In this document: in pieces, positions 1 through 5,103 of the stretch
Numbering within the stretch: position 1 is the stretch's first letter
Layout: every line of letters begins with the position of its first letter
Assembly (NCBI GenBank): GCA_021161495.1
Contig: JAGHAO010000213.1
Span: 1-5,103, forward strand
Source of the DNA: Caldisericaceae bacterium
GTDB taxonomy: Bacteria > Caldisericota > Caldisericia > Caldisericales > Caldisericaceae
Length of the DNA stretch: 5,103 nt
Direction: 5' to 3'
Notes under the pieces: generated by a model
Told to the model about the DNA's origin: nothing
What the model saw: only the letters and a program-made list of their open reading frames with translations
Database searches by the model: none
Translations under genes and position numbers: made by a program

Positions 1-233
1 ATTCCGGTACGGGCAGGAGGAGTTTTGTGTATCCTGTTTTAGTGTTTCCTTATGCTGAGGTTATTAAAGGGATAATTTTGTCTTCCAATAAAGATAAGTA
101 TAAGGTCCCCGTGTTGGACAAAGACGGGTTAATAGAGTATATTGTTTCAAATCTTGCTTATGGCTCCATTTCAAAGAGTTTAATAGAAGATTATTGTAAA
201 GTCTTGGATGATTTTGCCAATGCGTCGGCGTAA
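1..233 (+). CDS. C-terminal part of a probable NERD-domain (nuclease-related) protein, 5' end outside the window
   Basis: The reading frame is open from the left edge to a TAA stop at 231-233, so about 77 C-terminal residues are visible. It begins in a stretch reading SGTGRRSFVYPVLVFP and continues to a segment reading VPVLDKDGLIEYI, then a helix-rich end. A 'VxPVlVFP' strand, followed by a 'VxVl...Ll.yI' element and a final helical segment, is the pattern I associate with the end of NERD domains. That is recognition from memory, without a search. NERD proteins are mostly uncharacterised and were named for distant similarity to nucleases; the catalytic residues would lie upstream, outside the window. 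A GTG at 27 has a good Shine-Dalgarno-like AGGAGGAG at 15-22, so an independent 68-residue ORF starting there is possible. I favour a partial longer gene because the residues before the GTG fit the family pattern. The gene converges with the minus-strand string and is not part of it. Confidence 0.55.
   Translation, partial: SGTGRRSFVYPVLVFPYAEVIKGIILSSNKDKYKVPVLDKDGLIEYIVSNLAYGSISKSLIEDYCKVLDDFANASA
15..22 (+). promoter_or_regulatory. Shine-Dalgarno-like AGGAGGAG before an in-frame GTG
   Basis: AGGAGGAG is followed by four T residues and then GTG at 27-29, in frame with the ORF ending at 233. The spacing is the same as at the PBP1A start in this window (AGGAGG, four T, ATG). It could be an initiation site for a 68-residue product, or simply two Arg codons (AGG AGG) inside a longer NERD-like gene. 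I lean to the second reading. Confidence 0.25.
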
Positions 234-263
234 GATAAATAAACTGATGAGATGAATGATTTT

Positions 264-560
264 CTATTTTATCACTCCGCTCCAGCGTTCAAGCGGGAGG
301 AAGAGATGCGTAATTAAGCCTGCTGCAATTGAGATTCCGCCGAAATAGAACCAGAAGTTAAATCCGTGGCAAAGTTTGTAAAGAAGATAAAAAGCACCTC
401 CGTACGAAATCATTGTAAGCAAAAGAAAAAACAGAGCTTTTCCCATAAGATTAACTTTGAAATAGTTTTTTGCTTTTCTCTCGAATGTTGCGGAAAGTCC
501 TATTGAAATGTAAAAACCTAAAAGAGTTCCGTAATGAATTAAATCGTTTATCTGCCACAT
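264..560 (-). CDS. Small hypothetical membrane protein, three predicted transmembrane helices
   Basis: I do not recognise this 98-residue protein. It has three hydrophobic stretches, at about residues 7-25, 38-61 and 65-88. The first two are separated by a basic loop (FERKAKNYFK), and the protein ends in a short charged tail (LERWSGVIK). The charge pattern and clean hydrophobic segments argue for a real membrane protein rather than a chance ORF. The ATG at 560-558 is 19 bp beyond the CCA end of the tRNA-Ser gene on the same strand, so it is probably transcribed with serS and the tRNA. There is no Shine-Dalgarno sequence in those 19 bases and no in-frame start codon between them and the tRNA. 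Translation is therefore either leader-poor or begins at an internal codon. It could also be the remnant of a longer gene. Function is unknown. Confidence 0.55.
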   Translation of the reverse strand: MWQINDLIHYGTLLGFYISIGLSATFERKAKNYFKVNLMGKALFFLLLTMISYGGAFYLLYKLCHGFNFWFYFGGISIAAGLITHLFLPLERWSGVIK

Positions 561-579
561 ATTGGAATCGTAACGAAAA

Positions 580-666
580 TGGCGGAGGGGAGAGGATTCG
601 AACCTCCGAGGCTCATCACCTGCCGCATTTCAAGTGCGGTGCCATCGTCCACTCGGCCACCCCTCC
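580..666 (-). tRNA. tRNA-Ser, anticodon UGA, CCA end encoded
   Basis: The minus strand folds into a complete 87-nt type II tRNA including CCA. The acceptor stem GGAGGGG/CCCCTCC is perfect, with discriminator base G73. The D stem is GCC/GGC. The anticodon stem CCGCA/TGCGG encloses the loop CTTGAAA, giving anticodon TGA (plus-strand 630-632). The T arm is GGAGG-TTCGAAT-CCTCT, with one G-U pair. The variable region is 15 nt long and forms a small stem AGG/CCT; a long variable arm is the main feature by which SerRS recognises tRNA-Ser. The tRNA should read UCA and, by wobble, other UCN codons. Its 5' end is 8 bp after the serS stop codon, leaving no room for its own promoter, so it is probably cut out of the serS transcript by RNase P. 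Confidence 0.97.
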
Positions 667-674
667 GGAAGCGA

Positions 675-1952
675 TTATTTTTCCCGCGTTATTTTATCAG
701 TTCCCATATATTTTTGCAACACTTCGGGAATAAGAACCGAGCCGTCCGCTTGCTGGTAGTTCTCTAAAATTGCAGCCATCGTTCTTCCCACGGCAAGGCC
801 CGAGCCGTTCAGCGTGTGCACGTATCTCAGTTTACCGTCTTTTGTTCTGTAGCGTATATTTGCTCTCCTTGCCTGGAAGTCCTTGAAATTGGAACAGGAG
901 GAGATTTCAACGTATTTATCTTGTGCGGGCATATAAACTTCCGGATCGAACTTTATTGCCGCAGTGAAACCCAAATCTCCGGTGCACATTTTTTTGAGTT
1001 GGTAAGGAAGTTTCAAGGCACGCAATACATCTTCCGCATTGTCCAGTAGTTCTTCGAGATGTTTCATTGATTCTTCCGGCTTTACGAATTTTACCATTTC
1101 CACTTTATTAAACTGGTGAACGCGAATAATGCCCCTGGTGTCTCTTCCTGCCGCTCCTGCTTCCCTTCTGAAGCAAGCAGTGTATGCAACGTACTTTATA
1201 GGTAAATCTTCTTCTTTCAATATTTCGTCTCTATGTAAATTTGTTACCGGAACTTCTGCGGTAGGGTCAAGAAACAGATCGTCTTTATCTGTATGGTACA
1301 TATCTTCTTCGAATTTGGGAAGTTGCCCCGTTCCGAACATTGACGCCCTGTTTATTAGGAAAGGCGGGAAGATTTCTCTGTATCCGTGCTTTTCAACGTG
1401 CAAATCAATCATAAAAGAAATTAATGCCCTTTCAAGTTTTGCTCCGAGGCCTTTCAATACGTAAAATCTTGCTCCGGATATTTTCGCTCCTCTTTTGAAG
1501 TCAATAATGTCCAAATTTTCTGCAATTTCCCAATGGGGTTTCGGTTCGAAATCAAAATTGGGTATCTCTCCCCATCTTTTTACCACAATGTTTTCGCTTT
1601 CGTCTTTTCCGTAATGAACGCTTTCGTCCGGAATATTCGGAATTCTGAGTAATATATCCTTGTATTCGGCTTCGAGTTCGGAAAGTTCTTTTTCGTATTC
1701 TTTTATTTCTGCGGCTATTTCCTTTACTTTTTTCTTTAATCCCGATACGTCTTCTTTTTTCGCGATTAAAGCGCCGATTTTTTGCGAGAGTTCTTTTCTC
1801 TCGTGTCTCAATAAATCCGTTTTTTTAACGAGTTCTTTTCTTTTCCCGTCTGCTTCGAGAAATCTGTCTACGAGTTTCGGATCCGCTCCTTTTTTTGATA
1901 TTCCTTCCTTTACAAAATCCGGTTTTTCTCTTATTAAATTAGGATCAAGCAT
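675..1952 (-). CDS. serS: Seryl-tRNA synthetase
   Basis: SerRS (EC 6.1.1.11) joins serine to tRNA-Ser, and to tRNA-Sec where present, through seryl-adenylate in the cytoplasm. At 425 residues it has normal bacterial length. The start MLDPNLIRE is typical of the family. Residues about 30-105 are rich in Lys and Glu and form the long antiparallel coiled-coil arm that grips the tRNA variable arm. The catalytic domain carries the serine-binding TAE motif (231-233). Class II motif 2 follows, with CFRREAG at 260-266 and the family signature GRDTRGIIRVHQF at 269-281. Motif 3 is GLAVGRT at 385-391, with Arg390 the expected ATP-binding arginine. Nothing is missing. Translation starts at ATG 1952-1950 behind AGAGGTG at 1967-1961, 18 bp after the PBP1A stop. 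The gene is followed 8 bp later by a cognate tRNA-Ser. Identification is secure. Confidence 0.98.
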   Translation of the reverse strand: MLDPNLIREKPDFVKEGISKKGADPKLVDRFLEADGKRKELVKKTDLLRHERKELSQKIGALIAKKEDVSGLKKKVKEIAAEIKEYEKELSELEAEYKDILLRIPNIPDESVHYGKDESENIVVKRWGEIPNFDFEPKPHWEIAENLDIIDFKRGAKISGARFYVLKGLGAKLERALISFMIDLHVEKHGYREIFPPFLINRASMFGTGQLPKFEEDMYHTDKDDLFLDPTAEVPVTNLHRDEILKEEDLPIKYVAYTACFRREAGAAGRDTRGIIRVHQFNKVEMVKFVKPEESMKHLEELLDNAEDVLRALKLPYQLKKMCTGDLGFTAAIKFDPEVYMPAQDKYVEISSCSNFKDFQARRANIRYRTKDGKLRYVHTLNGSGLAVGRTMAAILENYQQADGSVLIPEVLQKYMGTDKITREK

Positions 1953-1960
1953 TTTACATT

Positions 1961-1967
1961 CACCTCT
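1961..1967 (-). promoter_or_regulatory. serS ribosome binding site
   Basis: AGAGGTG on the minus strand lies 8 nt before the serS ATG and 3 nt after the PBP1A stop codon. It fixes the start at 1952. An ATG at 1959-1957 is followed directly by TAA, so it cannot be the start. The tight packing suggests that ribosomes finishing PBP1A pass close to the serS start. Confidence 0.75.
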
Positions 1968-1970
1968 TAT

Positions 1971-4439
1971 CTATGGATTATTGCTTTCTATGATAATCTC
2001 TTTTTCCGCAGTTGCAAGGGTATTTCCCAAAGCATCCTGAACCACAACTTTTGCCGTTGTTTTTCCCGGAATGCTTGCGATAATTTTGAATCTGTATGTT
2101 TTGTCGAACGAAGGTTTTGAAAGTGTTGCAACGGGCAGGTTGTAAACGATAAAAGTCACGCGAAGCCCCGATGTGTCTTCCGTATTTTCCAATTTGGCGG
2201 TAAGCGTTATAAAATCACCTGCTTTATAAGTGTCTTTATCTGTTGTGAAAACAACTTTTATATTTTTTTCATCGGGATTAGGCGTTGGCGGTGGTGGATT
2301 CGGATTGAAATCTCTCGGATCGACTTCCGTAGGTTCCGTACCTTTTATGAAAGTTTTTTCTTCAACAAGGTCAGACGGACAGTTCGGCGGTGCGAGTAGC
2401 CCCGAATCCTTGCAAATCTTCACCGTAACCACGCCGTTATCTCTTATATCTTCCGGAGGAATCGCATCGGGTAGGAAATTGTAGACGGTAGTCCCTTTTC
2501 CGGTTGTTTTTGTCCTGTATCCGGTATTATCGTAAACTCTTTTCGGAATAAGTTCCGCCTTTGGTTTTGCGAAATCGTCTTTCGGGAATTCGTTCATCGC
2601 TTCAAGCATAAATTGATGCCAGATCATTGCGGGGAACCGCATTCCCGAATTTATAACACCCGGGAAAGTTACCTCGTTTGAATCCGGGCCTACCCACACG
2701 CTTACGGATATGTTCGGCGTGTATCCGTCAAACCATGCATCCGTCCAATTGTCCGTGCTCCCCGTTTTTCCCGCTGCGGGAAGCCCTTTTATCCGTGCGT
2801 TCACTTCGGTTGACATTACGTAGCCAAATATTTTGTTCATTATATATGCAACTTGCGGTGAAACCACTCTGTATGAGTTATCTTTGTGTTTGTACAAAAC
2901 CTGTCCGTCGGGAGATACGATTTTCCTGATAATGTAAGGCGGGTGCCTTACTCCACCGTCTCCGAGCACTGCATAGGCATCTGCCATTTCGAGTTGTTTT
3001 ACCTCGAAACTCCCGATTGCTATTGATGGATACGGCTTTAAAGGAGTGGAAATTCCGAATTTCCTTGCAAAATAGACTACCGTATCGAGTCCTATTCTCT
3101 GCGAAACTTTTGCTGCACAAACATTGGAAGAAAGAGCCAATGCCCTGTAAACGCTCATATCACCGAAATATTTGTTTTTTCCTATCCATTCATGAGGTTC
3201 CCATACGCCGGTTACCGTTTTGACTTTATACGGTGCGGAAAGAATGATTGAAGAAGGAGTTAACGAGCCTAATGCAATTGCGGAAGTGTAATCGAAAATT
3301 TTGAAGGAGGATCCCGGCTGTTTCAAAGCAAGTGTTCTGTTGTATTTTGTGTTGTTATAATCTCGCCCTCCCACCATTGCAAGTATTGCACCTGTTTTCG
3401 TGTCTATTGCAGTTAGAGCGGCTTGAGGCTGAATTACTCCGAGATGGTTTTTCTTTCCCTTTGGAAATATTCCTTTGTCTTCTGCATCAGTCAACACTTT
3501 GTTTATTGCATCCGTTCCGGCTTTCTGCAGTTCGGGTCGAATTGTGGTGTAAATTTTCAATCCGCCTTCGTATAGCATTTTTTCCCCGAATTTTTCGGCA
3601 ACTTTTTCTTTTACGTAGTCTATTACGTATCCCATATTGTCGCCGATTTCTCTTTTCTGTGCGAATTTAAGCGGTGTATCATATGCTTCTTTGGCCTCCT
3701 GTTCCGTTATGTATCCTGCATCTACCATTTTTGCAAGTACTATTTTTTGTGCTTCTTTTGCCGCTTTTAAGTCAACAAAAGGATTTATGTCGGACGGGGC
3801 TTTTATAATGCCTGCAAGCATTGCCGCTTCCGGTAAGGTAAGTTCGCTTGCGTGTTTTCCGAAGTACGTTTCGGCAGCGGATTCAATTCCGTATGCGCCG
3901 GATCCGAAATACACTTCGTTTAAGTACATTTCCAATATTTGATCTTTTGTAAATTTCTTCTCGAGTTTTATTGCGAGAAGGGCTTCTTTTACTTTTCTTT
4001 TTATTGTTTGCTTACGGGTAAGAAACAAACTTCTTGCAAGTTGTTGCGTAATTGTGCTTCCGCCTTGAACAATTTTTCCGTGCTTTATGTTCTGAATCAA
4101 TGCACGCATTATTCCTTTGTAATCAAGCGCTCCGTGTTCATAAAATCTTTCGTCTTCTTCTGCAATTACCGCTTTTTTTGCTATGTCGGATATCTCGTTT
4201 AACGGGACATATACCCGATTTTCAAATGCATAGACATTTGTTATAAGGTTTCCTTTGTAGTCAAAAATTTGTGAAGACTGCTCCGGAGAATACGAAAGTT
4301 TGGAGATATCAGGCAAATCTTTTCCGCATTGTGCAATGTAAATTGCAGCAAAAATTCCGACACCGATTGCCGCTACAAGTACAAATATTAAAAAGCCAAC
4401 TAAAATTTTCAGAAACACAGAGCGCTTTTTCTTTTTCAT
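1971..4439 (-). CDS. Class A penicillin-binding protein 1A (bifunctional transglycosylase/transpeptidase)
   Basis: This enzyme polymerises lipid II into glycan strands and cross-links the stem peptides on the outer face of the cytoplasmic membrane. The 822 residues start with a Lys/Arg-rich cytoplasmic end and one membrane anchor (about 10-36). The GT51 glycosyltransferase domain (about 55-225) has EDERFYEHG with catalytic Glu95, GGSTITQQLAR at 126-136, RKVKE ending in the second conserved Glu (Glu152), MYLNEVYFG at 171-179 and AAETYFGK at 188-195. The transpeptidase domain has all three motifs: SSFK with nucleophile Ser377, SSN at 437-439 and KTGST at 558-562. A segment with two cysteines (676 and 687) precedes a proline-rich linker (about 712-722). 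After that, residues 727-822 form a beta-rich, perhaps Ig-like, extension beyond the core. Both activities look intact. The start is set by a strong ribosome binding site. It sits between a DUF2207 gene (21 bp) and serS (18 bp). The paralogue names mrcA, ponA and pbpF cannot be told apart here, so no symbol is given. Confidence 0.95.
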   Translation of the reverse strand: MKKKKRSVFLKILVGFLIFVLVAAIGVGIFAAIYIAQCGKDLPDISKLSYSPEQSSQIFDYKGNLITNVYAFENRVYVPLNEISDIAKKAVIAEEDERFYEHGALDYKGIMRALIQNIKHGKIVQGGSTITQQLARSLFLTRKQTIKRKVKEALLAIKLEKKFTKDQILEMYLNEVYFGSGAYGIESAAETYFGKHASELTLPEAAMLAGIIKAPSDINPFVDLKAAKEAQKIVLAKMVDAGYITEQEAKEAYDTPLKFAQKREIGDNMGYVIDYVKEKVAEKFGEKMLYEGGLKIYTTIRPELQKAGTDAINKVLTDAEDKGIFPKGKKNHLGVIQPQAALTAIDTKTGAILAMVGGRDYNNTKYNRTLALKQPGSSFKIFDYTSAIALGSLTPSSIILSAPYKVKTVTGVWEPHEWIGKNKYFGDMSVYRALALSSNVCAAKVSQRIGLDTVVYFARKFGISTPLKPYPSIAIGSFEVKQLEMADAYAVLGDGGVRHPPYIIRKIVSPDGQVLYKHKDNSYRVVSPQVAYIMNKIFGYVMSTEVNARIKGLPAAGKTGSTDNWTDAWFDGYTPNISVSVWVGPDSNEVTFPGVINSGMRFPAMIWHQFMLEAMNEFPKDDFAKPKAELIPKRVYDNTGYRTKTTGKGTTVYNFLPDAIPPEDIRDNGVVTVKICKDSGLLAPPNCPSDLVEEKTFIKGTEPTEVDPRDFNPNPPPPTPNPDEKNIKVVFTTDKDTYKAGDFITLTAKLENTEDTSGLRVTFIVYNLPVATLSKPSFDKTYRFKIIASIPGKTTAKVVVQDALGNTLATAEKEIIIESNNP

Positions 4440-4441
4440 AA

Positions 4442-4455
4442 AACCTCCTGAGGTT
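4442..4455 (-). promoter_or_regulatory. PBP1A ribosome binding site inside a 14-bp inverted repeat
   Basis: The minus strand reads AACCTCAGGAGGTT and then TTATG, so the Shine-Dalgarno AGGAGG (4449-4444) lies 4 nt before the ATG. The same 14 bases form an inverted repeat: AACCT and AGGTT can pair as a 5-bp stem around a CAGG loop, which would bury part of the Shine-Dalgarno. The ribosome binding site itself is clear. A regulatory role for the hairpin is only a possibility, because a 5-bp stem is weak. The motif lies wholly within the 21-bp gap between the DUF2207 and PBP1A genes. Confidence 0.65.
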
Positions 4456-4460
4456 AAAAA

Positions 4461-5103
4461 TTATCCTGCGGAAGAGCCACCTCCGCCTCCGCCTGAGAAT
4501 CCGCCTCCGCCTGAGAATCCGCCTCCGCTTCCGGAAGAGGAACTCTTTGTGGAGGTAAACACGCTTGCGGAACTGTTTAAAAGGGAATTCAACCCGTGCG
4601 AGATTGCATCGAGAGAAAAACCCTGCATAGAATTCGATAATCCGCTTCCCATATCCGGTGCGGGCCCTGTTTCTCCGCCAAAACTTTGTGTGCTTGCCAT
4701 TCCGTTATCGTATATCCTATCATTATATCTCATATTATATCCGTAAGGTACATACCATACAGGGGCAGGAGCCTTGACTCTCGAAAACTCCTTTATCCAC
4801 CTGTTGTCAATTCCGAATATTATAGCGAACGGAAGATATTTTGCAAATTTATCCTTTGCTTCTTCCGCTTTTTTATATTTCAGAAGTCCTTTGAGATATC
4901 TTTCGAAAGCAAGCCACTTGGCACGTTCCTGCATTCCTTTTAATGACTTTCTCGGCATTGCATTTGCAAAAAGCATAACGACGATTCCGCCCAGAATAAG
5001 CGGCCATGCGATAAAGGAGAGCCCCATTACCGCACCGAAAGTCAAAGCAAAAAATCCTATGAATATCATTACGAACCCTATTCCGAAATATTTGGATTTT
5101 ACC
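4461..5103 (-). CDS. C-terminal part of a DUF2207 (YciQ-like) membrane protein, 5' end outside the window
   Basis: The frame is open to the right edge, giving about 213 residues; the ATG at 5069 is probably internal. About 11 residues before it also fit, and the family is usually several hundred residues long. Counting from that Met, a hydrophobic hairpin (about -5 to 36) is followed by MPRKSLKGMQERAKWLAFERYLKG (38-61). Next come FAKYLPFAIIFGIDNRWIKEF (75-95) and a PVWYVPYG segment (103-110). That order is diagnostic of the DUF2207 C-terminal region: membrane pair, 'MPR(R/K)', 'GF..YL' helix, 'LPYAIAFG' and 'WY'. A Ser-rich stretch and then a Gly-rich tail (about 176-202, GGGFSGGGGFSGGGGGG) end the protein, as in many family members. 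The missing N-terminal part would normally hold a signal peptide and an extracytoplasmic DUF2207 domain. The family function is unknown. Short spacing to PBP1A suggests cotranscription and possibly an envelope role. Confidence 0.88.
   Translation of the reverse strand, partial: VKSKYFGIGFVMIFIGFFALTFGAVMGLSFIAWPLILGGIVVMLFANAMPRKSLKGMQERAKWLAFERYLKGLLKYKKAEEAKDKFAKYLPFAIIFGIDNRWIKEFSRVKAPAPVWYVPYGYNMRYNDRIYDNGMASTQSFGGETGPAPDMGSGLSNSMQGFSLDAISHGLNSLLNSSASVFTSTKSSSSGSGGGFSGGGGFSGGGGGGSSAG
4483..4529 (-). repeat. 18-bp tandem repeat coding for the Gly-rich tail of the DUF2207 protein
   Basis: On the plus strand the unit ccgcctccgcctgagaat occurs twice without change (4483-4500 and 4501-4518). 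It is followed by 11 matching bases of a third copy (4519-4529). The period is a whole number of codons, so each unit adds six residues of an FSGGGG-type repeat and a copy-number change would not shift the frame. It is a low-complexity coding repeat, and a mobile or regulatory element is not indicated. Confidence 0.9.

Noticed and set aside
234..263. Convergent gap examined for a bidirectional terminator
   Set aside because: The 30 bp are A+T-rich with no inverted repeat of useful length.
275..299. Possible hairpin CTCCGCT ... AGCGGGAG near the convergent gene ends
   Set aside because: The stem has a bulge and lies within the end of the small membrane ORF. No T-run follows it on either strand, so it does not look like an intrinsic terminator.
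470..767. Two overlapping plus-strand ORFs running over the tRNA
   Set aside because: Both run through the antisense strand of a well-formed tRNA gene and into the end of serS, and neither translation resembles a known protein.
1129..1464. Plus-strand ORF of 111 codons inside serS
   Set aside because: It is antisense to a fully conserved enzyme. The translation has no recognisable domain and no clear ribosome binding site.
1660..2040. Plus-strand ORF of 126 codons across the serS and PBP1A junction
   Set aside because: Its Ser/Phe-rich translation is what the complement of Lys/Glu-rich coiled-coil codons gives. It is a shadow of serS.
3332..3670. Plus-strand ORF of 112 codons, Leu- and Cys-rich
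   Set aside because: It is antisense to the PBP1A transpeptidase region, and its composition reflects the complementary strand.
4320..4420. Possible lipobox near Cys38 of PBP1A
   Set aside because: The residues before the Cys (YIAQC) do not fit a lipobox, and class A PBPs normally keep an uncleaved N-terminal anchor.

Overview
This is a bacterial window, moderately A+T-rich, with one four-part gene string read on the minus strand and the tail of a gene on the plus strand converging on it. The bacterial assignment rests on a class A penicillin-binding protein with all of its catalytic motifs, a bacterial-type seryl-tRNA synthetase, strong Shine-Dalgarno sites and a tRNA with an encoded CCA end. 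I cannot name the lineage from the sequence alone.

Layout, in the direction of minus-strand transcription (right to left). The C-terminal part of a DUF2207 (YciQ-like) membrane protein enters from the right edge (5103-4461) and ends in a Gly/Ser-rich tail built on an 18-bp tandem repeat. After 21 bp comes a complete bifunctional class A PBP of the PBP1A type (4439-1971), with an added C-terminal beta-rich domain behind a proline-rich linker. After 18 bp comes serS (1952-675). Only 8 bp after the serS stop is a tRNA-Ser with anticodon UGA (666-580), a substrate of the enzyme just encoded. A short ORF for a small three-helix membrane protein (560-264) begins 19 bp past the tRNA CCA end and closes the string. 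The gaps are short, and I see no promoter or intrinsic terminator in them, so the genes are probably cotranscribed.

On the left edge, the plus-strand end of a gene (1-233) resembles the C-terminal part of a NERD (nuclease-related domain) protein. It converges with the small membrane ORF across a 30-bp gap with no convincing terminator hairpin.

The genes cover cell-wall synthesis (PBP1A) and serine tRNA charging (serS plus tRNA-Ser), alongside a membrane protein of unknown role. No mobile element, CRISPR array, phage gene or defence cassette is visible, and most of the window is ordinary core genome. The most notable feature is the very tight serS/tRNA-Ser(UGA) arrangement. Lesser points are a palindrome over the PBP1A ribosome binding site, the extra PBP1A C-terminal domain and the leader without a Shine-Dalgarno site in front of the small membrane ORF.
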